A DNA stretch of 64,000 bases from an uncultured Prevotella sp. (GCA_946402275.1 CAMIVY010000016.1:1-64000), one strand, 5' to 3'. Positions 27,901 through 37,165 are shown, counted from the stretch's first letter. The notes: generated by a model from the letters alone, not told the origin. Numbers and translations are program-made.

Positions 27901-28049
27901 CACTGCTGGAAGAACCCGAAACCATCATCCAAGAGAAAGATCCTGAGGAAAATGCAGCAGATCAGCAACCGGACGACAACCCGCTGAACGACACACCAGA
28001 AGAGCCGAACAATGGTTACATAGAGTTTGATGATGATTTCTGGAGGTAA
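24942..28049 (+). CDS. porW: PorW/SprE-like TPR lipoprotein (type IX secretion) with an N-terminal Cys-rich membrane extension
   Basis: The open frame encodes 1035 residues. Residues 72 onward match PorW/SprE: a lipobox LLLFTAC (Cys71), STNRFWHAFTARYNTYFNG, then many TPR-like repeats (LLMGKSQFQQGNFEEA, WFLYGQLQTILGNQEEAY) and an acidic, low-complexity middle (residues 480-640). PorW links the type IX motor to its translocon and is needed for secretion. The first 51 residues form a different unit: a transmembrane helix (MSFLLIVIISLAALGVIAAI) and a C-x2-C...C motif (GDCGTCSSRSECKLADL), normally a separate peptide. A GTG at 25095 would give a standard lipoprotein signal (MEKGKK, then ILILLLFTAC), so the native PorW start may be there. 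Confidence 0.82.
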   Translation: MSFLLIVIISLAALGVIAAIFSIGDKDEPIHQPEGDCGTCSSRSECKLADLVEKGKKTCHIILILLLFTACSTKKNTSTNRFWHAFTARYNTYFNGSQAFIEGSLEKENGNRDNCTELIPLYTVGNKQSRDLGKGQFDRAIEKSQKAIKQHSIKQRPEWNKGRRKTAKDIEWLNRREYNPFLWRAWLLMGKSQFQQGNFEEAAATFSYMTRLYQTRPAILGIARAWLAKSYTEMDWLYEAEDIIVKQQRDSMDYRAVTDWDYTYADYYLHSGQYQQAANYLRKVIRHERRRKQKAREWFLYGQLQTILGNQEEAYNAYRHVIRLNPPYELEFNARIAQTEVLPATNPSQKIKKLRRMAASDNNKEYLDQVYYAIGNTYLGQKDTLHAIEAYEKGAELSTRNGIEKGVLLLTLGNVYWQKEKFADAQRCYGEAIGLLDKDRKDYEQLAERSKVLDELVPHTSAVELQDSLQRLARMSEEERNKIIDRLIADLIKKEKEERRAQEEAEAENYVKQQQARGGGDIPQTTTRPATPTPTTSTTASGAWYFYNPQAVSQGKQLFQRLWGKRENLDNWQRINQTVVGDMEKSGSQPEKEDSDIQDNAQVLEGNDNPKRFEEQVQADSVANDPHNREYYLAQIPFTEEQIAASDEIIKEGLFHAGIIFKDKLDNLPLSKKALERLTTQYADYAHNDEAWYHLFLLYSRMGESQMAEGCIAKLQQDFPESDWTILLSDPNFAENQRFGVHIEDSLYAATYKAFKENRLTEVQTNTHLSESRFPLGYHRPKFIFIEGLSLLNAGDATACEEHMKQVVEQYPQSEVSELAGMIIRGIGQGRQLHGGTFDINDVWSLRTAKTATDSLKNDTLSIERDVNHVFLLAYQPDSVNQNQLLYEMAKHNFSNYLVRNFEIVTDQDPNGLCRMIISGFLSYDEARQYAHQLHTAGASLTTLLQHCRSLIVSEQNLPLLGTVFSYADYELFFEKKLAPVEISKKPLLEEPETIIQEKDPEENAADQQPDDNPLNDTPEEPNNGYIEFDDDFWR

Positions 28050-28085
28050 ATAGATTTAAGTATAATAAATAATAAGATAAGGTAT

Positions 28086-29672
28086 ATGACAAACGGACTA
28101 CTGCTTTGGGCTGACGACGAGATGGAACTGCTTCGCGCCCACCTGCTCTTCCTAGAGAAAAAAGGCTACGAGGTGGTTACGGTAACCAATGGCACTGATG
28201 CTGTTGAGGAATGCCAAAAGCGTACCTTCGACTTGGTATTGCTTGATGAGATGATGCCTGGACTGTCAGGGCTGGAGACTTTGCAGCACATTAAGGAAAT
28301 AGCACCACAAACACCTGTCGTGATGGTGACAAAAAGCGAGGAGGAAGACATCATGAACCAAGCCATCGGTCAGCAGATAGCCGATTATCTCATCAAACCC
28401 GTAAACCCCAGTCAAATACTGCTGACGCTGAAGAAAAACATTCATCGCCGTGAAATAGTGACAGAAACCGTACAGACAGGCTATCAACAACAATTCCAAC
28501 AATTGTCCATGAAGATTATGGACTGTCGGACATGGGAAGACTGGGTGGATACTTACAAGCGACTGGTTCGTTGGGAACTGGAGCTCAGTGCCACCGATTC
28601 ACAAATGACGGAAATGCTTGATATGCAGAAAGAAGAAGCCAATCGCGGCTTCGGGAAATATATCAAACAGAATTATTTGGAGTGGATAGAGGACCGTACC
28701 AAGAGATTGGAAAACACCTCGAGCAAGAAAGACGTGTCCGCTCCCCTGCTCTCCCCCGACATCTTCAAGTCCATTATTTTCCCATTACTCAATGATGGAG
28801 AGAAAGTCTTTATGGTTGTCCTCGATAATTTCCGCTATGACCAGTGGAAAGTGTTGGAGAAGGAAATCGGCGACCTGTTTGAGATTGATGAAGATTTGTA
28901 TTGCAGCATCCTGCCTACTGCAACGCAATATGCCCGTAATGCCATTTTCTCAGGACTAATGCCAGAACAGATAGAGAAAATGTTCCCTGAGTTGTGGGTT
29001 GATGAGGACGAAGAGGAAGGTAAGAACCTCAACGAAGAGCCACTGATTAAGACACAACTGGAGCGATATCGGCGCAAAAACACCTTCTCCTATCATAAAA
29101 TCAACACCTCGGCAGAGGCAGATAGGCTGATGAATCAGTTGAATGAGTTGGAGAAGAACGACCTGAACGTCACGGTGTTTAATTTTATCGATATGCTCTC
29201 ACATGCCCGTACCGAATCGAGGATGGTTCGTGAACTGGCTAACAGCGAGTCAGCTTATCGAAGCATCACCCTATCATGGTTCCGCCATTCGGTGATAGCG
29301 GACCTGTTCCGCCGCTTGTCACAAAGCGACTATCGTATCATCATCACCACAGACCACGGTTCCATTCGAACCACAAACCCTGTAAAGATTGTTGGTGACA
29401 AGAACACAAATACCAATCTGCGATACAAGTTGGGCAAGAACCTGTCATACGACTCCAAAGACCTATTCGTCATCAAAGACCCCCACAAGGCACAGTTGCC
29501 GGCCCCCAACCTCTCCACCAGCTATGTGATAGCCACGGGCGACGGATTCTTTGCCTATCCCAACAACTACAACTATTACGTCTCTTACTACCGCAACACT
29601 TTCCAACACGGAGGTATTTCAATGGAAGAGATGATTATCCCCATTATTAACATGAAAGGTAGAAAACGATAA
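28086..29672 (+). CDS. porX: PorX response regulator with PglZ/alkaline-phosphatase-like domain
   Basis: The 528-residue protein has a CheY-like receiver at residues 1-120: WADDEMELL with the acidic pair D10/D11, phospho-acceptor D54 in LVLLDEMMPG, and VMVTKSEEED. The rest is a PglZ-type phosphatase-like domain with VVLDNFRYDQWK near 245, VTVFNFIDMLSHARTESRM near 365, and RIIITTDHGSIR near 418. PorX activates type IX secretion with the PorY kinase, and may hydrolyse nucleotides; kinase and sigma partner are outside the window. It follows the PorW-like gene by 36 bp, so the two are likely one operon. Confidence 0.92.
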   Translation: MTNGLLLWADDEMELLRAHLLFLEKKGYEVVTVTNGTDAVEECQKRTFDLVLLDEMMPGLSGLETLQHIKEIAPQTPVVMVTKSEEEDIMNQAIGQQIADYLIKPVNPSQILLTLKKNIHRREIVTETVQTGYQQQFQQLSMKIMDCRTWEDWVDTYKRLVRWELELSATDSQMTEMLDMQKEEANRGFGKYIKQNYLEWIEDRTKRLENTSSKKDVSAPLLSPDIFKSIIFPLLNDGEKVFMVVLDNFRYDQWKVLEKEIGDLFEIDEDLYCSILPTATQYARNAIFSGLMPEQIEKMFPELWVDEDEEEGKNLNEEPLIKTQLERYRRKNTFSYHKINTSAEADRLMNQLNELEKNDLNVTVFNFIDMLSHARTESRMVRELANSESAYRSITLSWFRHSVIADLFRRLSQSDYRIIITTDHGSIRTTNPVKIVGDKNTNTNLRYKLGKNLSYDSKDLFVIKDPHKAQLPAPNLSTSYVIATGDGFFAYPNNYNYYVSYYRNTFQHGGISMEEMIIPIINMKGRKR

Positions 29673-29675
29673 GAT

Positions 29676-30092
29676 ATGGAAATCAAAATAGAAAGTCTGG
29701 ACAACATTCGTGCAGCAGCACATGAATTTATTCAAAATATGGGCGATGCTCACGTCTTTGCCTTCTACGGCAAAATGGGAGCTGGAAAGACAACCTTCGT
29801 AAAGGCAATATGCGAAGAACTGGGAGTAAAGGATGTTATCACCAGTCCTACGTTTGCTATTATCAATGAATATACCTCTGCCACCCAAGGAGGATCTCCC
29901 ATCTTTCATTTCGACTTCTATCGTATCAAAAAGCTGGAAGAAGTCTATGACATGGGATACGAGGACTACTTCTACTGCGGAGCACTCTGTTTTATCGAAT
30001 GGCCTGAACTGATAGAAGAATTGTTGCCCGATGATGCCGTTCGTGTCAGCATCACCGAGCAATCAGACGGAAGCAGGCTCGTCACGTTTTAG
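29676..30092 (+). CDS. tsaE: TsaE, ATPase for tRNA t6A modification
   Basis: The 138-residue protein has a Walker A loop [10 protein letters not shown] near residue 32, [11 protein letters not shown] near 60, [17 protein letters not shown] near 78 and [14 protein letters not shown] near 105, matching TsaE. It works with TsaB (present at 52270) and TsaD/TsaC to place threonylcarbamoyl on A37 of ANN-decoding tRNAs. It is 3 bp after PorX and overlaps the convergent 30089 gene by 4 bp. Confidence 0.93.
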   Translation: MEIKIESLDNIRAAAHEFIQNMGDAHVFAFYGKMGAGKTTFVKAICEELGVKDVITSPTFAIINEYTSATQGGSPIFHFDFYRIKKLEEVYDMGYEDYFYCGALCFIEWPELIEELLPDDAVRVSITEQSDGSRLVTF

Positions 30093-30409
30093 AGAGTCTG
30101 CTCCTGATAGTCCAAATCAGCCTGGACAACGAAGAACACCTCGTCGGCCTGATAGTCGCCCAGTCCTTCTTTTTTGGCTTTCTTGCAAATGGCATCAGCC
30201 ACTTGCTCCAAGTCGATTTCTATCTCATCGTCATCCAAATCAAGCACACCACTCTCATAGTAATATTCAACGATGAGATCCATCAGACGAAGGATTTCTT
30301 CTTTTGTAAAGCGTTCCTTCAAGTCTGAAGGCAATTGGCTTTGGATGAAATCCGCCTCGCGGGCATCTTCCTCAGCATCCATTCGCAATTCTTCGTCAAG
30401 CGTAGCCAT
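30089..30409 (-). CDS. Small acidic conserved protein, unknown function
   Basis: The 106-residue product is strongly acidic ([26 protein letters not shown]) with a predicted helical body and a FVVQADLDY strand near the end. I do not recognise the family. It lies 3 bp downstream of the trxA stop codon on the same strand, so it is likely cotranscribed with trxA. Codon use resembles the neighbours and the frame is cleanly packed, which supports a real gene. Confidence 0.72.
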   Translation of the reverse strand: MATLDEELRMDAEEDAREADFIQSQLPSDLKERFTKEEILRLMDLIVEYYYESGVLDLDDDEIEIDLEQVADAICKKAKKEGLGDYQADEVFFVVQADLDYQEQTL

Positions 30410-30412
30410 AGC

Positions 30413-30727
30413 TTAGAGTAATGATTTGAATTTCTCCTCAATCTTTGCCTTAGGCTGTGCGCCAACCAACTTGTCAACTACCTGACCATTCTTGAGGAAA
30501 ATAATGGTAGGAATGTTACGAATGCCAAACTCTACAGCAAGGTCTTCATTCTCCTCAACGTCACACTTTCCTACTGCAATCTTACCATCATACTGCTCAG
30601 CCAGCTCAGAAATGACTGGACCTACCATACGACAGGGGCCACACCATGTTGCCCAGAAATCAACTACTAATGGTTGTGCACCATTCTTCAGGCTCTCGAA
30701 ATTCTCACTTGTGATTGTTACTTCCAT
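30413..30727 (-). CDS. trxA: Thioredoxin
   Basis: The 104-residue protein has the full thioredoxin fold with WATWCGPCRM (redox Cys pair), then VGKCDVEENEDLA, the cis-proline IRNIPTIIFLKNGQ and a C-terminal helix. It reduces disulfides of cytosolic proteins such as ribonucleotide reductase. It is 65 bp downstream of dnaE on the same strand; a separate promoter is not obvious in the AT-rich gap. Confidence 0.96.
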   Translation of the reverse strand: MEVTITSENFESLKNGAQPLVVDFWATWCGPCRMVGPVISELAEQYDGKIAVGKCDVEENEDLAVEFGIRNIPTIIFLKNGQVVDKLVGAQPKAKIEEKFKSLL

Positions 30728-30791
30728 AATCTTAAATTAATTTGACAATATACTATTTAATCTCACTATTTTTTAGCAAACATCGTGCCAA

Positions 30792-33700
30792 CTAATTGAT
30801 TTTATAGTCCAAGGCCTCTGCCTGTTCAATATATTGTATCAGCTTGCTCCTCACATCGACAAACTTCGTTGTGCTACGCAGCAATACATGGTTCTTACCC
30901 ATTGAGTCATGCAGCTGGAAGAAAATCTTGGTGGTTCCAGGACTCTCATCAATCAGTTCGCCCAGTTCCGTCACCACCTGGTCGTCCAGCAAATCGGTTG
31001 TAAGCGAGATGGTAATGCGGTCAATAGCTTTCTCCTTCACAGACTGGAGCAGCTCAACATTGGTTATCTTCAGTTCCTTCTGGTCGCTATTATAGAATCG
31101 TGCTGCCATCTTACCCGTCACATAGACGGCAGCACCCTCGATGAACTTGCCGTTCAGGTTGAGCCAGTCTTCACCGAAGAGCACCAGTTCACCCGAGCCG
31201 TTGAAGTCCTCCAAGGTAATGATACCCCACGGATTATTATTCTTTCCGAAGCGCTTCTGAATGCCCGTAACGATGCCACCCAATGTCACATCTTCGCGAT
31301 CTTTCATGGCTTCACAGCGGTTAGCCAGTTCCTCACATCGGGTATTACACAGGTTGTCAAGCACTATCTTATATTCATCCAACGGGTGAGCCGACAGGTA
31401 GATACCTACCAGTTCACGCTCCTTGTTCAGTCGTTCTATATCGCTCCATCTCACCTCCGACTTCAGCAGAGGAGGTGTCTGTATCTCCAAATCGCCAAAG
31501 CCACCGAAGAGAGAGGTCTGCGCCTCTTGCTTCTCCACCTGATAGGTCTGCCCATAACGCATAATGGTATCAATGAAGGTCTCGCCCTTTGTATTTTGTG
31601 CGAAGAAATCTTCTCTGCGAATGCCGAAGCTGTCAAAACCACCGCTCAATGCCAGTGACTCAAAAGCCTTGCGGTTCACCTGACTAAAATTGACGCGTTG
31701 TACGAAGTCAAAGATATCCTTAAAGGGTCCGTTCTGCTCGCGTTCGTCAATGATAGCCTGGGCCACCCCGTCACCCATTCCCTTGATGGCTGCCAGTCCG
31801 AAACGGATCTCACCCTTCTTGTTTACACCAAACTTCTGATACGACTCGTTGACATCGGGGCCCAGTGTTTCGATACCCATAGCCTTACATTCATCCATCA
31901 GCTTGGTGATTTCGGTAATCTGGTCGCGACGCCTACTCATAATGGCAGCCATAAACTCTGCAGGATAGTTGGCTTTGAGATAAGCAGTCTGATATGCTAC
32001 CCATGAGTAGCAGGCAGCATGCGACTTATTGAAAGCATAGGAAGCAAACTTCTCCCAGTCTGCCCATATCTTATCCAGCACTTTCTCGTCATGCCCGTTC
32101 TTTTTGCCACCCTCGATGAACTTAGGCTTCATGGCGTCAACAATGTCTTTCTTCTTCTTACCCATTGCCTTACGCAGAGCATCACTCTCACCTCGGGTGA
32201 AGTCAGCCAACTGGCGTGACAGCAGCATCACCTGCTCCTGATAGACGGTAATGCCGTAGGTATCCTTCAAATACTTCTCCATACAAGGGATGTCGTATTT
32301 GATTTCCTCCTTACCATTCTTACGGGCTATAAAAGAAGGGATATAGTCCATAGGTCCTGGACGATAGAGTGCATTCATAGCTATCAGGTCTTCGAAAACC
32401 GTTGGGTGCAACTCACGCAGGTATTTCTGCATACCATTCGACTCGAACTGGAAGGTTCCGATCGTTCTTCCCTGCTGGTAGAGTTCAAATGTCTTAGGAT
32501 CGTCAATGGGGATATTATCCAAATCGACATCTATGCCTCGTGTCTGTTTGATAACGGCACAGGCCTCTTTCATCTCCGACAGGGTTTTCAGACCCAGGAA
32601 GTCCATCTTGATAAGTCCTGTCGATTCAATGACGTGTCCGTCATATTGTGTGCAGTTGGTCTTGGTATCCTTGAAGTCAGGGTCGTCAGCTGTTGACACA
32701 GGCACCCAGTCGCTGATAGGGTCGCGACAGATAATGAAGCCACAAGCATGAATACCCGTTCCGCGGACAGTACCCTCAAGCATCTTGGCATACTTAATGG
32801 TATTACGCAGAGAGGTATCCGTGCTGGCCTCAGCATCCCGGAGCTCCGGTGTGCATTTGATGGCGTTAGGAAGATTCATCTTCATTCCATCAGGCAAGCG
32901 ATCGGGAATAGCCTTACACAGAGCATTGGTAACATTCAACGGGACCTTCTCCACACGGGCCACATCCTTTATGGAGTTCTTGGTGGCCATTGTGGCATAG
33001 GTGATAATATGTGCACAGTTCTCGTGCCCATACTTATCCTCCACCCATTTCAGCACTCGTCCACGTCCATCGTCATCAAAGTCTGTATCGATATCTGGCA
33101 ATGAAATACGGTCAGGGTTGAGGAAACGCTCAAACAGCAAGTCGTATTTCAACGGGTCTATCTTCGTGATTCCCAAGCAGTAAGCCACCACAGAACCAGC
33201 AGCAGAGCCACGTCCTGGTCCTACCATCACATCCAATTCGTCACGTGCGGAGTTGATGAAGTCCTGCACAATCAGGAAGTAACCTGGGAAACCCATCGTT
33301 TTCATGATGTGTAACTCAAATCTCACACGGTCGTCCACTTCCTTGGGAATAGGATCACCATAACGTTTCTTTGCACCGTTATAGGCTAGTTCTGCCAAAT
33401 AGTCAGCTTCAAACTTGATGCGATACAACTTGTCATAACCGCCTAATTTCTTGATTTTCTTCTCGCCTTCCTCCTGTGGCAACTGGTTCTCGCCATTCTC
33501 GTCACTGGTAAACTCCTTGAACAGGTCTTCCTCTGTGAACTTCTTGCGCCATTCCTCTTCCGTACCGAAGGATTCTGGAATCGGGAAGAAAGGCATGATA
33601 GGATCGTGGTCCAGGCTGTATATCTCTACCTTGTCCAATATCTCCAAGGTGTTGGAAAGAGCTTCCGGAACATCGGAAAAGACCTCATTCATCTCCTCAC

Positions 33701-34505
33701 GGGTCTTGAACCACTCCTGCTTCGAGTAGAGCATACGGGTGGGATCATCCAAGTCCTTGCCTGTTGACAGACAGAGCAGGTGGTCGTGAGCCTCCGCATT
33801 CTCTTGGTCAACGAAGTGGGCATCGTTGCTACACACCAGTTTGATGCCATACTCCTGAGCCAGTTCTATAAGCACTTTATTTGCTTTCTGTTGCAGAGGG
33901 AATGTTTCACGATTAGCCCGGATAGTGGGATCTTTCACCTCATGGCGTTGCAACTCCAGGTAATAGTCGTCGCCAAAGACACGATGATACCACTCAATAG
34001 CCTCACGGGCTCCAGCGATGTCACCTTGAAGTATCTTATGAGGCACCTCGCCGGCAATACATGCCGAACAAACTATCAAACCTTCGTGATATTTTTCCAA
34101 ATCCTCCCGATCAGTACGAGGACGCATATAGTAGCCGTCAACCCATGAGTTGCTGACCAACTTAATCAGGTTCTTATAACCCTTATAGTTCTTGGCTAAT
34201 ACGATAAGGTGGTAACCGCTCTGGTGCTTCTTGTCACCTTTCAACGATTTAGAGCCATATCGCGACACATACATCTCACAACCGAAAATCGGCTTGAAGG
34301 GTTCCAATCCCTCTTTTTTGCGACCCTTATTGACACCATTGACATAATCATGAAATTCTTTGATGCCAAACATATCACCGTGATCAGTGATGGCCATACC
34401 TCGCATACCATTCGCTACGGCCTTGTCAACAAGCCGCTTGATACTCGACTGACCATCAAGTATCGAGTAATATGTATGTACATGCAGATGTATAAAATCT
34501 TCCAT
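30792..34505 (-). CDS. dnaE: DNA polymerase III subunit alpha
   Basis: From ATG 34503-34505 (MEDFIHLHVHTYYSILDGQ) the product is 1237 residues; the longer frame to 34610 crosses the putative promoter. It has a PHP domain (HLHVHT, ITDHGDMFGIKEF), the pol III catalytic motif PDIDTDFDDDGRG with the metal-binding acidic residues, GPGRGSAAGSVVAYCLGI, the helix-hairpin-helix region and a C-terminal OB fold (VTLGGIVTGIQKRF). The PHP residues look intact, so proofreading activity may be present in this chain. Confidence 0.95.
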   Translation of the reverse strand: MEDFIHLHVHTYYSILDGQSSIKRLVDKAVANGMRGMAITDHGDMFGIKEFHDYVNGVNKGRKKEGLEPFKPIFGCEMYVSRYGSKSLKGDKKHQSGYHLIVLAKNYKGYKNLIKLVSNSWVDGYYMRPRTDREDLEKYHEGLIVCSACIAGEVPHKILQGDIAGAREAIEWYHRVFGDDYYLELQRHEVKDPTIRANRETFPLQQKANKVLIELAQEYGIKLVCSNDAHFVDQENAEAHDHLLCLSTGKDLDDPTRMLYSKQEWFKTREEMNEVFSDVPEALSNTLEILDKVEIYSLDHDPIMPFFPIPESFGTEEEWRKKFTEEDLFKEFTSDENGENQLPQEEGEKKIKKLGGYDKLYRIKFEADYLAELAYNGAKKRYGDPIPKEVDDRVRFELHIMKTMGFPGYFLIVQDFINSARDELDVMVGPGRGSAAGSVVAYCLGITKIDPLKYDLLFERFLNPDRISLPDIDTDFDDDGRGRVLKWVEDKYGHENCAHIITYATMATKNSIKDVARVEKVPLNVTNALCKAIPDRLPDGMKMNLPNAIKCTPELRDAEASTDTSLRNTIKYAKMLEGTVRGTGIHACGFIICRDPISDWVPVSTADDPDFKDTKTNCTQYDGHVIESTGLIKMDFLGLKTLSEMKEACAVIKQTRGIDVDLDNIPIDDPKTFELYQQGRTIGTFQFESNGMQKYLRELHPTVFEDLIAMNALYRPGPMDYIPSFIARKNGKEEIKYDIPCMEKYLKDTYGITVYQEQVMLLSRQLADFTRGESDALRKAMGKKKKDIVDAMKPKFIEGGKKNGHDEKVLDKIWADWEKFASYAFNKSHAACYSWVAYQTAYLKANYPAEFMAAIMSRRRDQITEITKLMDECKAMGIETLGPDVNESYQKFGVNKKGEIRFGLAAIKGMGDGVAQAIIDEREQNGPFKDIFDFVQRVNFSQVNRKAFESLALSGGFDSFGIRREDFFAQNTKGETFIDTIMRYGQTYQVEKQEAQTSLFGGFGDLEIQTPPLLKSEVRWSDIERLNKERELVGIYLSAHPLDEYKIVLDNLCNTRCEELANRCEAMKDREDVTLGGIVTGIQKRFGKNNNPWGIITLEDFNGSGELVLFGEDWLNLNGKFIEGAAVYVTGKMAARFYNSDQKELKITNVELLQSVKEKAIDRITISLTTDLLDDQVVTELGELIDESPGTTKIFFQLHDSMGKNHVLLRSTTKFVDVRSKLIQYIEQAEALDYKIN

Positions 34506-34524
34506 TTCTTGCGTTTTTGAGGTG

Positions 34525-34532
34525 TAAAGATA
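34525..34532 (-). promoter_or_regulatory. Possible -7 box for dnaE
   Basis: The minus strand reads TATCTTTA, one base off TAnnTTTG, 19 bp before the chosen start. Confidence 0.4.
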
Positions 34533-34597
34533 CTGCAAAAAGCTGAGAATACAAAAAAAATTCATAATTATTAAGGAGCATTTCCAAATTTCTTCAT

Positions 34598-34634
34598 TTT
34601 CACTTTTCACTTTTCACTTTTTTTCGTACCTTTG
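34598..34634 (+). promoter_or_regulatory. CACTTTT array with -7 box for psd
   Basis: Three heptamers of the form CACTTTT occupy 34601-34621, followed by TACCTTTG at 34627-34634. The array sits where a -33 element would be expected. The ATG of psd is 35 bp downstream. Confidence 0.55.
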
Positions 34635-34669
34635 CAACTGTAAATATCGAAACTACCGATAAAGGACTT

Positions 34670-35359
34670 ATGGGAAAAAGAATCAAGAAACTAAAAAAAA
34701 TAAGAATCCATCGCGAAGGCACCAATGAATTAACCCTAAGCATGATGGCATTGGGTATTATTGGCTTTCTGCTTTGGACATTTGTCGATAATAAAATCCC
34801 CTTCTGGGCTTTCGTTTTCGTGTTTGGGTCCGTTTGGATGATAGCGTTGAATTTCTATCGTTGCCCTATTCGCTATTTCAATGGCGATTCCGAGAAGTTA
34901 GTGGTTGCTCCTGCTGATGGTAAGATTGTCGTCATAGAAGAAGTCGATGAGAACACCTATTTTCACGACAAGCGACTCATGATATCTATCTTCATGAGTC
35001 CCTGGAACGTACATGCTAACTGGTTCCCCGTAGATGGCAAGGTGAAGTTTGTAAAACACTTTGACGGAAATTACCATAAGGCCTGGCTGCCTAAAGCCAG
35101 CGAGGAAAACGAGCATGCCGATGTGATGATAGAAACCCCTGACGGACAGGAGGTCTTGGTTCGGCAGATTGCAGGAGCAATGGCTCGCCGCATTGTCACT
35201 TATGCCAAAGCCGATGAAGAGTGCTACATTGACGAGCACATGGGTTTCATCAAGCTGGGTTCACGTGTGGACGTTTATCTTCCTTTGACAGCAAGAGCAT
35301 GTGTCACGATGGATCAGCCTACTACAGGCGACCAGACTGTTATCGCCAAGTTGGCGTAA
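34670..35359 (+). CDS. psd: Phosphatidylserine decarboxylase
   Basis: The 229-residue protein has two hydrophobic segments near residues 25-65, then [14 protein letters not shown] near 78, [19 protein letters not shown] near 105, and the self-cleavage site [14 protein letters not shown] near 195, where the GS pair creates the pyruvoyl group. It makes phosphatidylethanolamine from phosphatidylserine at the inner membrane. It is followed 6 bp later by the synthase pssA, so consecutive pathway enzymes are coupled. Confidence 0.95.
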   Translation: MGKRIKKLKKIRIHREGTNELTLSMMALGIIGFLLWTFVDNKIPFWAFVFVFGSVWMIALNFYRCPIRYFNGDSEKLVVAPADGKIVVIEEVDENTYFHDKRLMISIFMSPWNVHANWFPVDGKVKFVKHFDGNYHKAWLPKASEENEHADVMIETPDGQEVLVRQIAGAMARRIVTYAKADEECYIDEHMGFIKLGSRVDVYLPLTARACVTMDQPTTGDQTVIAKLA

Positions 35360-35365
35360 GATACT

Positions 35366-36052
35366 ATGATTAAGAAGCATATTCCAAACACGATTACCTG
35401 CCTGAACCTTATTTCAGGATGCATAGCCACCTATTGGGCTTTTCAGGGCAATTACGAACTGGCACTACTGTTTATCGTAATAGGTGCCGTCTTCGATTTC
35501 TTCGACGGTATGGTAGCCCGTCTTTTGCACGTTAGCTCGCCCATAGGTAAGGAGCTGGATTCTTTAGCCGACGACATCACCTTCGGCTTTGCACCATCTG
35601 CTATTGTGTTCAGCTATCTCGTACCTCTCACCTCCCACCTCTCACCTCTCACCCCTTATTTGGCCTTCATTATGGCAGCATTTTCTGCTCTACGATTGGC
35701 AAAGTTCAATCTCGACGAGCGACAGGCAATGGGATTTATCGGACTCCCCACTCCTGCCAATGCTTTGTTTTGGGGGTCACTGATTGTGGGAATGGGTGAT
35801 AAGATGACCTCTCTGCCCTATGCAGAATATGCCATTCTGGCAGGTATCTTCATCAGCAGCTGGTTACTGGTAGCAGAGATTCCCATGTTCGCCTTGAAGT
35901 TCAAGACATGGGGATGGAAAGGCAACGAGGTGAAATTCATTTTCCTGATTACCTGCATCCCATTGCTGCTCCTGCTGGAAGTAAGCGGTCTGGCTGCTAT
36001 TATTGCATGGTATGTCATCCTGTCTATTGCCAACAGTTACTTTTCGAAATAA
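35366..36052 (+). CDS. pssA: CDP-diacylglycerol-serine O-phosphatidyltransferase
   Basis: The 228-residue protein carries the CDP-alcohol phosphotransferase motif spread over residues 44-73 (FFDGMVARLL, then SSPIGKELDSLADDI), with all the conserved acidic residues. It has at least six hydrophobic segments, as expected for an inner membrane enzyme. It supplies phosphatidylserine to psd next door. A 30-bp short-period DNA repeat lies inside the coding frame (35625-35654) and encodes part of a loop, TSHLSPLTPYL. Confidence 0.93.
   Translation: MIKKHIPNTITCLNLISGCIATYWAFQGNYELALLFIVIGAVFDFFDGMVARLLHVSSPIGKELDSLADDITFGFAPSAIVFSYLVPLTSHLSPLTPYLAFIMAAFSALRLAKFNLDERQAMGFIGLPTPANALFWGSLIVGMGDKMTSLPYAEYAILAGIFISSWLLVAEIPMFALKFKTWGWKGNEVKFIFLITCIPLLLLLEVSGLAAIIAWYVILSIANSYFSK
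35625..35654. repeat. CACCTCT-type short-period array within pssA
   Basis: CCTCTCACCTCCCACCTCTC and a following CACCTCTCAC repeat a 7-8 bp word. Similar arrays elsewhere in the window lie between genes; here it is inside a gene and keeps the frame. Confidence 0.75.
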
Positions 36053-36068
36053 CTAAATCACCGTGATT

Positions 36069-36425
36069 ATGTTAAAAGGTATTTTGGGCTTTTTGCTGTT
36101 CCTGTTTTTCCTGGCTATCCTTATTATCATGCTGACAGGGAGCTTTATCCTGAAGAAAGTAAGGGATTTCCGAAAGGCAATGCAAGAGGCTGCAGACCAG
36201 CAGGCTTTCAACTATCGGACAGAAACAGGTAGGAAACGCCAACAATACGGCAATCGTTCACAGAACTATCAAGGCAATGCCCAACAGTCGGGATATGAGT
36301 CTGCCCGACACACACAGACAGAGAATGGCGAGACTATTATAGACAATCGCCATCAAGAGCGTGAAAACAAGAAAATTTTCGACGACTCCGATGGCGAATA
36401 TGTTGACTTCGTTGAGGAATCCTAA
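36069..36425 (+). CDS. DUF4834 family membrane-anchored protein
   Basis: The protein of about 118 residues starts at ATG 36069 (a GTG at 36063 is also in frame). One N-terminal membrane helix (GILGFLLFLFFLAILIIML) is followed by a basic and Gln/Asn-rich soluble tail and an acidic end (DDSDGEYVDFVEE). This layout matches DUF4834, found in Bacteroidota next to phospholipid genes. The function is unknown. Confidence 0.82.
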   Translation: MLKGILGFLLFLFFLAILIIMLTGSFILKKVRDFRKAMQEAADQQAFNYRTETGRKRQQYGNRSQNYQGNAQQSGYESARHTQTENGETIIDNRHQERENKKIFDDSDGEYVDFVEES

Positions 36426-36446
36426 TTACTCTTGATGCATTATGAA

Positions 36447-37157
36447 TTAATTATGCACCAGTGTTCCTATCTCCTCACCATCCATCACTTTCTTCAGGTT
36501 ACCCACTATATCCATGTTAAACACATAGATGGGCAAGTTGTTGTCTGAACACATGCAGATAGCTGTGAGGTCCATCACCTTCAAGCCACGTGCCAGCACC
36601 TCCTTATAAGTAATAGCGTCGAACTTGGTGGCCGTAGGATCCTTCTCAGGGTCTGCCGTATAGACACCATCCACACGAGTACCCTTCAACATCACATCAG
36701 CCTCGATTTCGATACCACGCAGCGAAGAGCCTGTATCTGTGGTAAAGTAAGGAGAACCTGTTCCTGCAGAGAAGATGCAGACATAACCTGCCTCCATAGC
36801 CTCTATGGCTTTCCATTTCGTATAGAACTCGCCAATAGGCTCCATGCGGATAGCTGTCAACACCTTGTTCTTCACGCCAATGGCTCCCAGTGCTGACGAT
36901 AGTGCCAACGAGTTGATGACTGTAGCACACATGCCCATCTGGTCGCCCTTCACGCGGTCAAAGCCTTTCTGCGAACCAGACAGTCCACGGAAGATGTTAC
37001 CACCACCAATGACAATACCAATCTGTACACCCATCTCGCTCACCTCCTTAATCTGTCGAGCATAGTCACTCAGGCGTTCTGGGTCAATGCCAAAACCTTG
37101 CTTACCCATCAAGCTCTCACCAGAAAGCTTCAATAGAATTCTTTTAAATCGTGCCAT
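36447..37157 (-). CDS. pyrH: UMP kinase
   Basis: The 236-residue protein has the amino-acid kinase fold: ILLKLSGESLMGKQGFGID near the start, IVIGGGNIFRGL near 50, TDTGSSLRGIEIEADVMLKG near 140 and VMDLTAICMCSDN near 190. It phosphorylates UMP to UDP and is usually UTP-inhibited and GTP-activated. It is 8 bp after birA, in one transcript. It ends near a GCATTATG/ATTATGC palindrome at 36436-36456. Confidence 0.95.
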   Translation of the reverse strand: MARFKRILLKLSGESLMGKQGFGIDPERLSDYARQIKEVSEMGVQIGIVIGGGNIFRGLSGSQKGFDRVKGDQMGMCATVINSLALSSALGAIGVKNKVLTAIRMEPIGEFYTKWKAIEAMEAGYVCIFSAGTGSPYFTTDTGSSLRGIEIEADVMLKGTRVDGVYTADPEKDPTATKFDAITYKEVLARGLKVMDLTAICMCSDNNLPIYVFNMDIVGNLKKVMDGEEIGTLVHN

Positions 37158-37165
37158 ATACCTTT

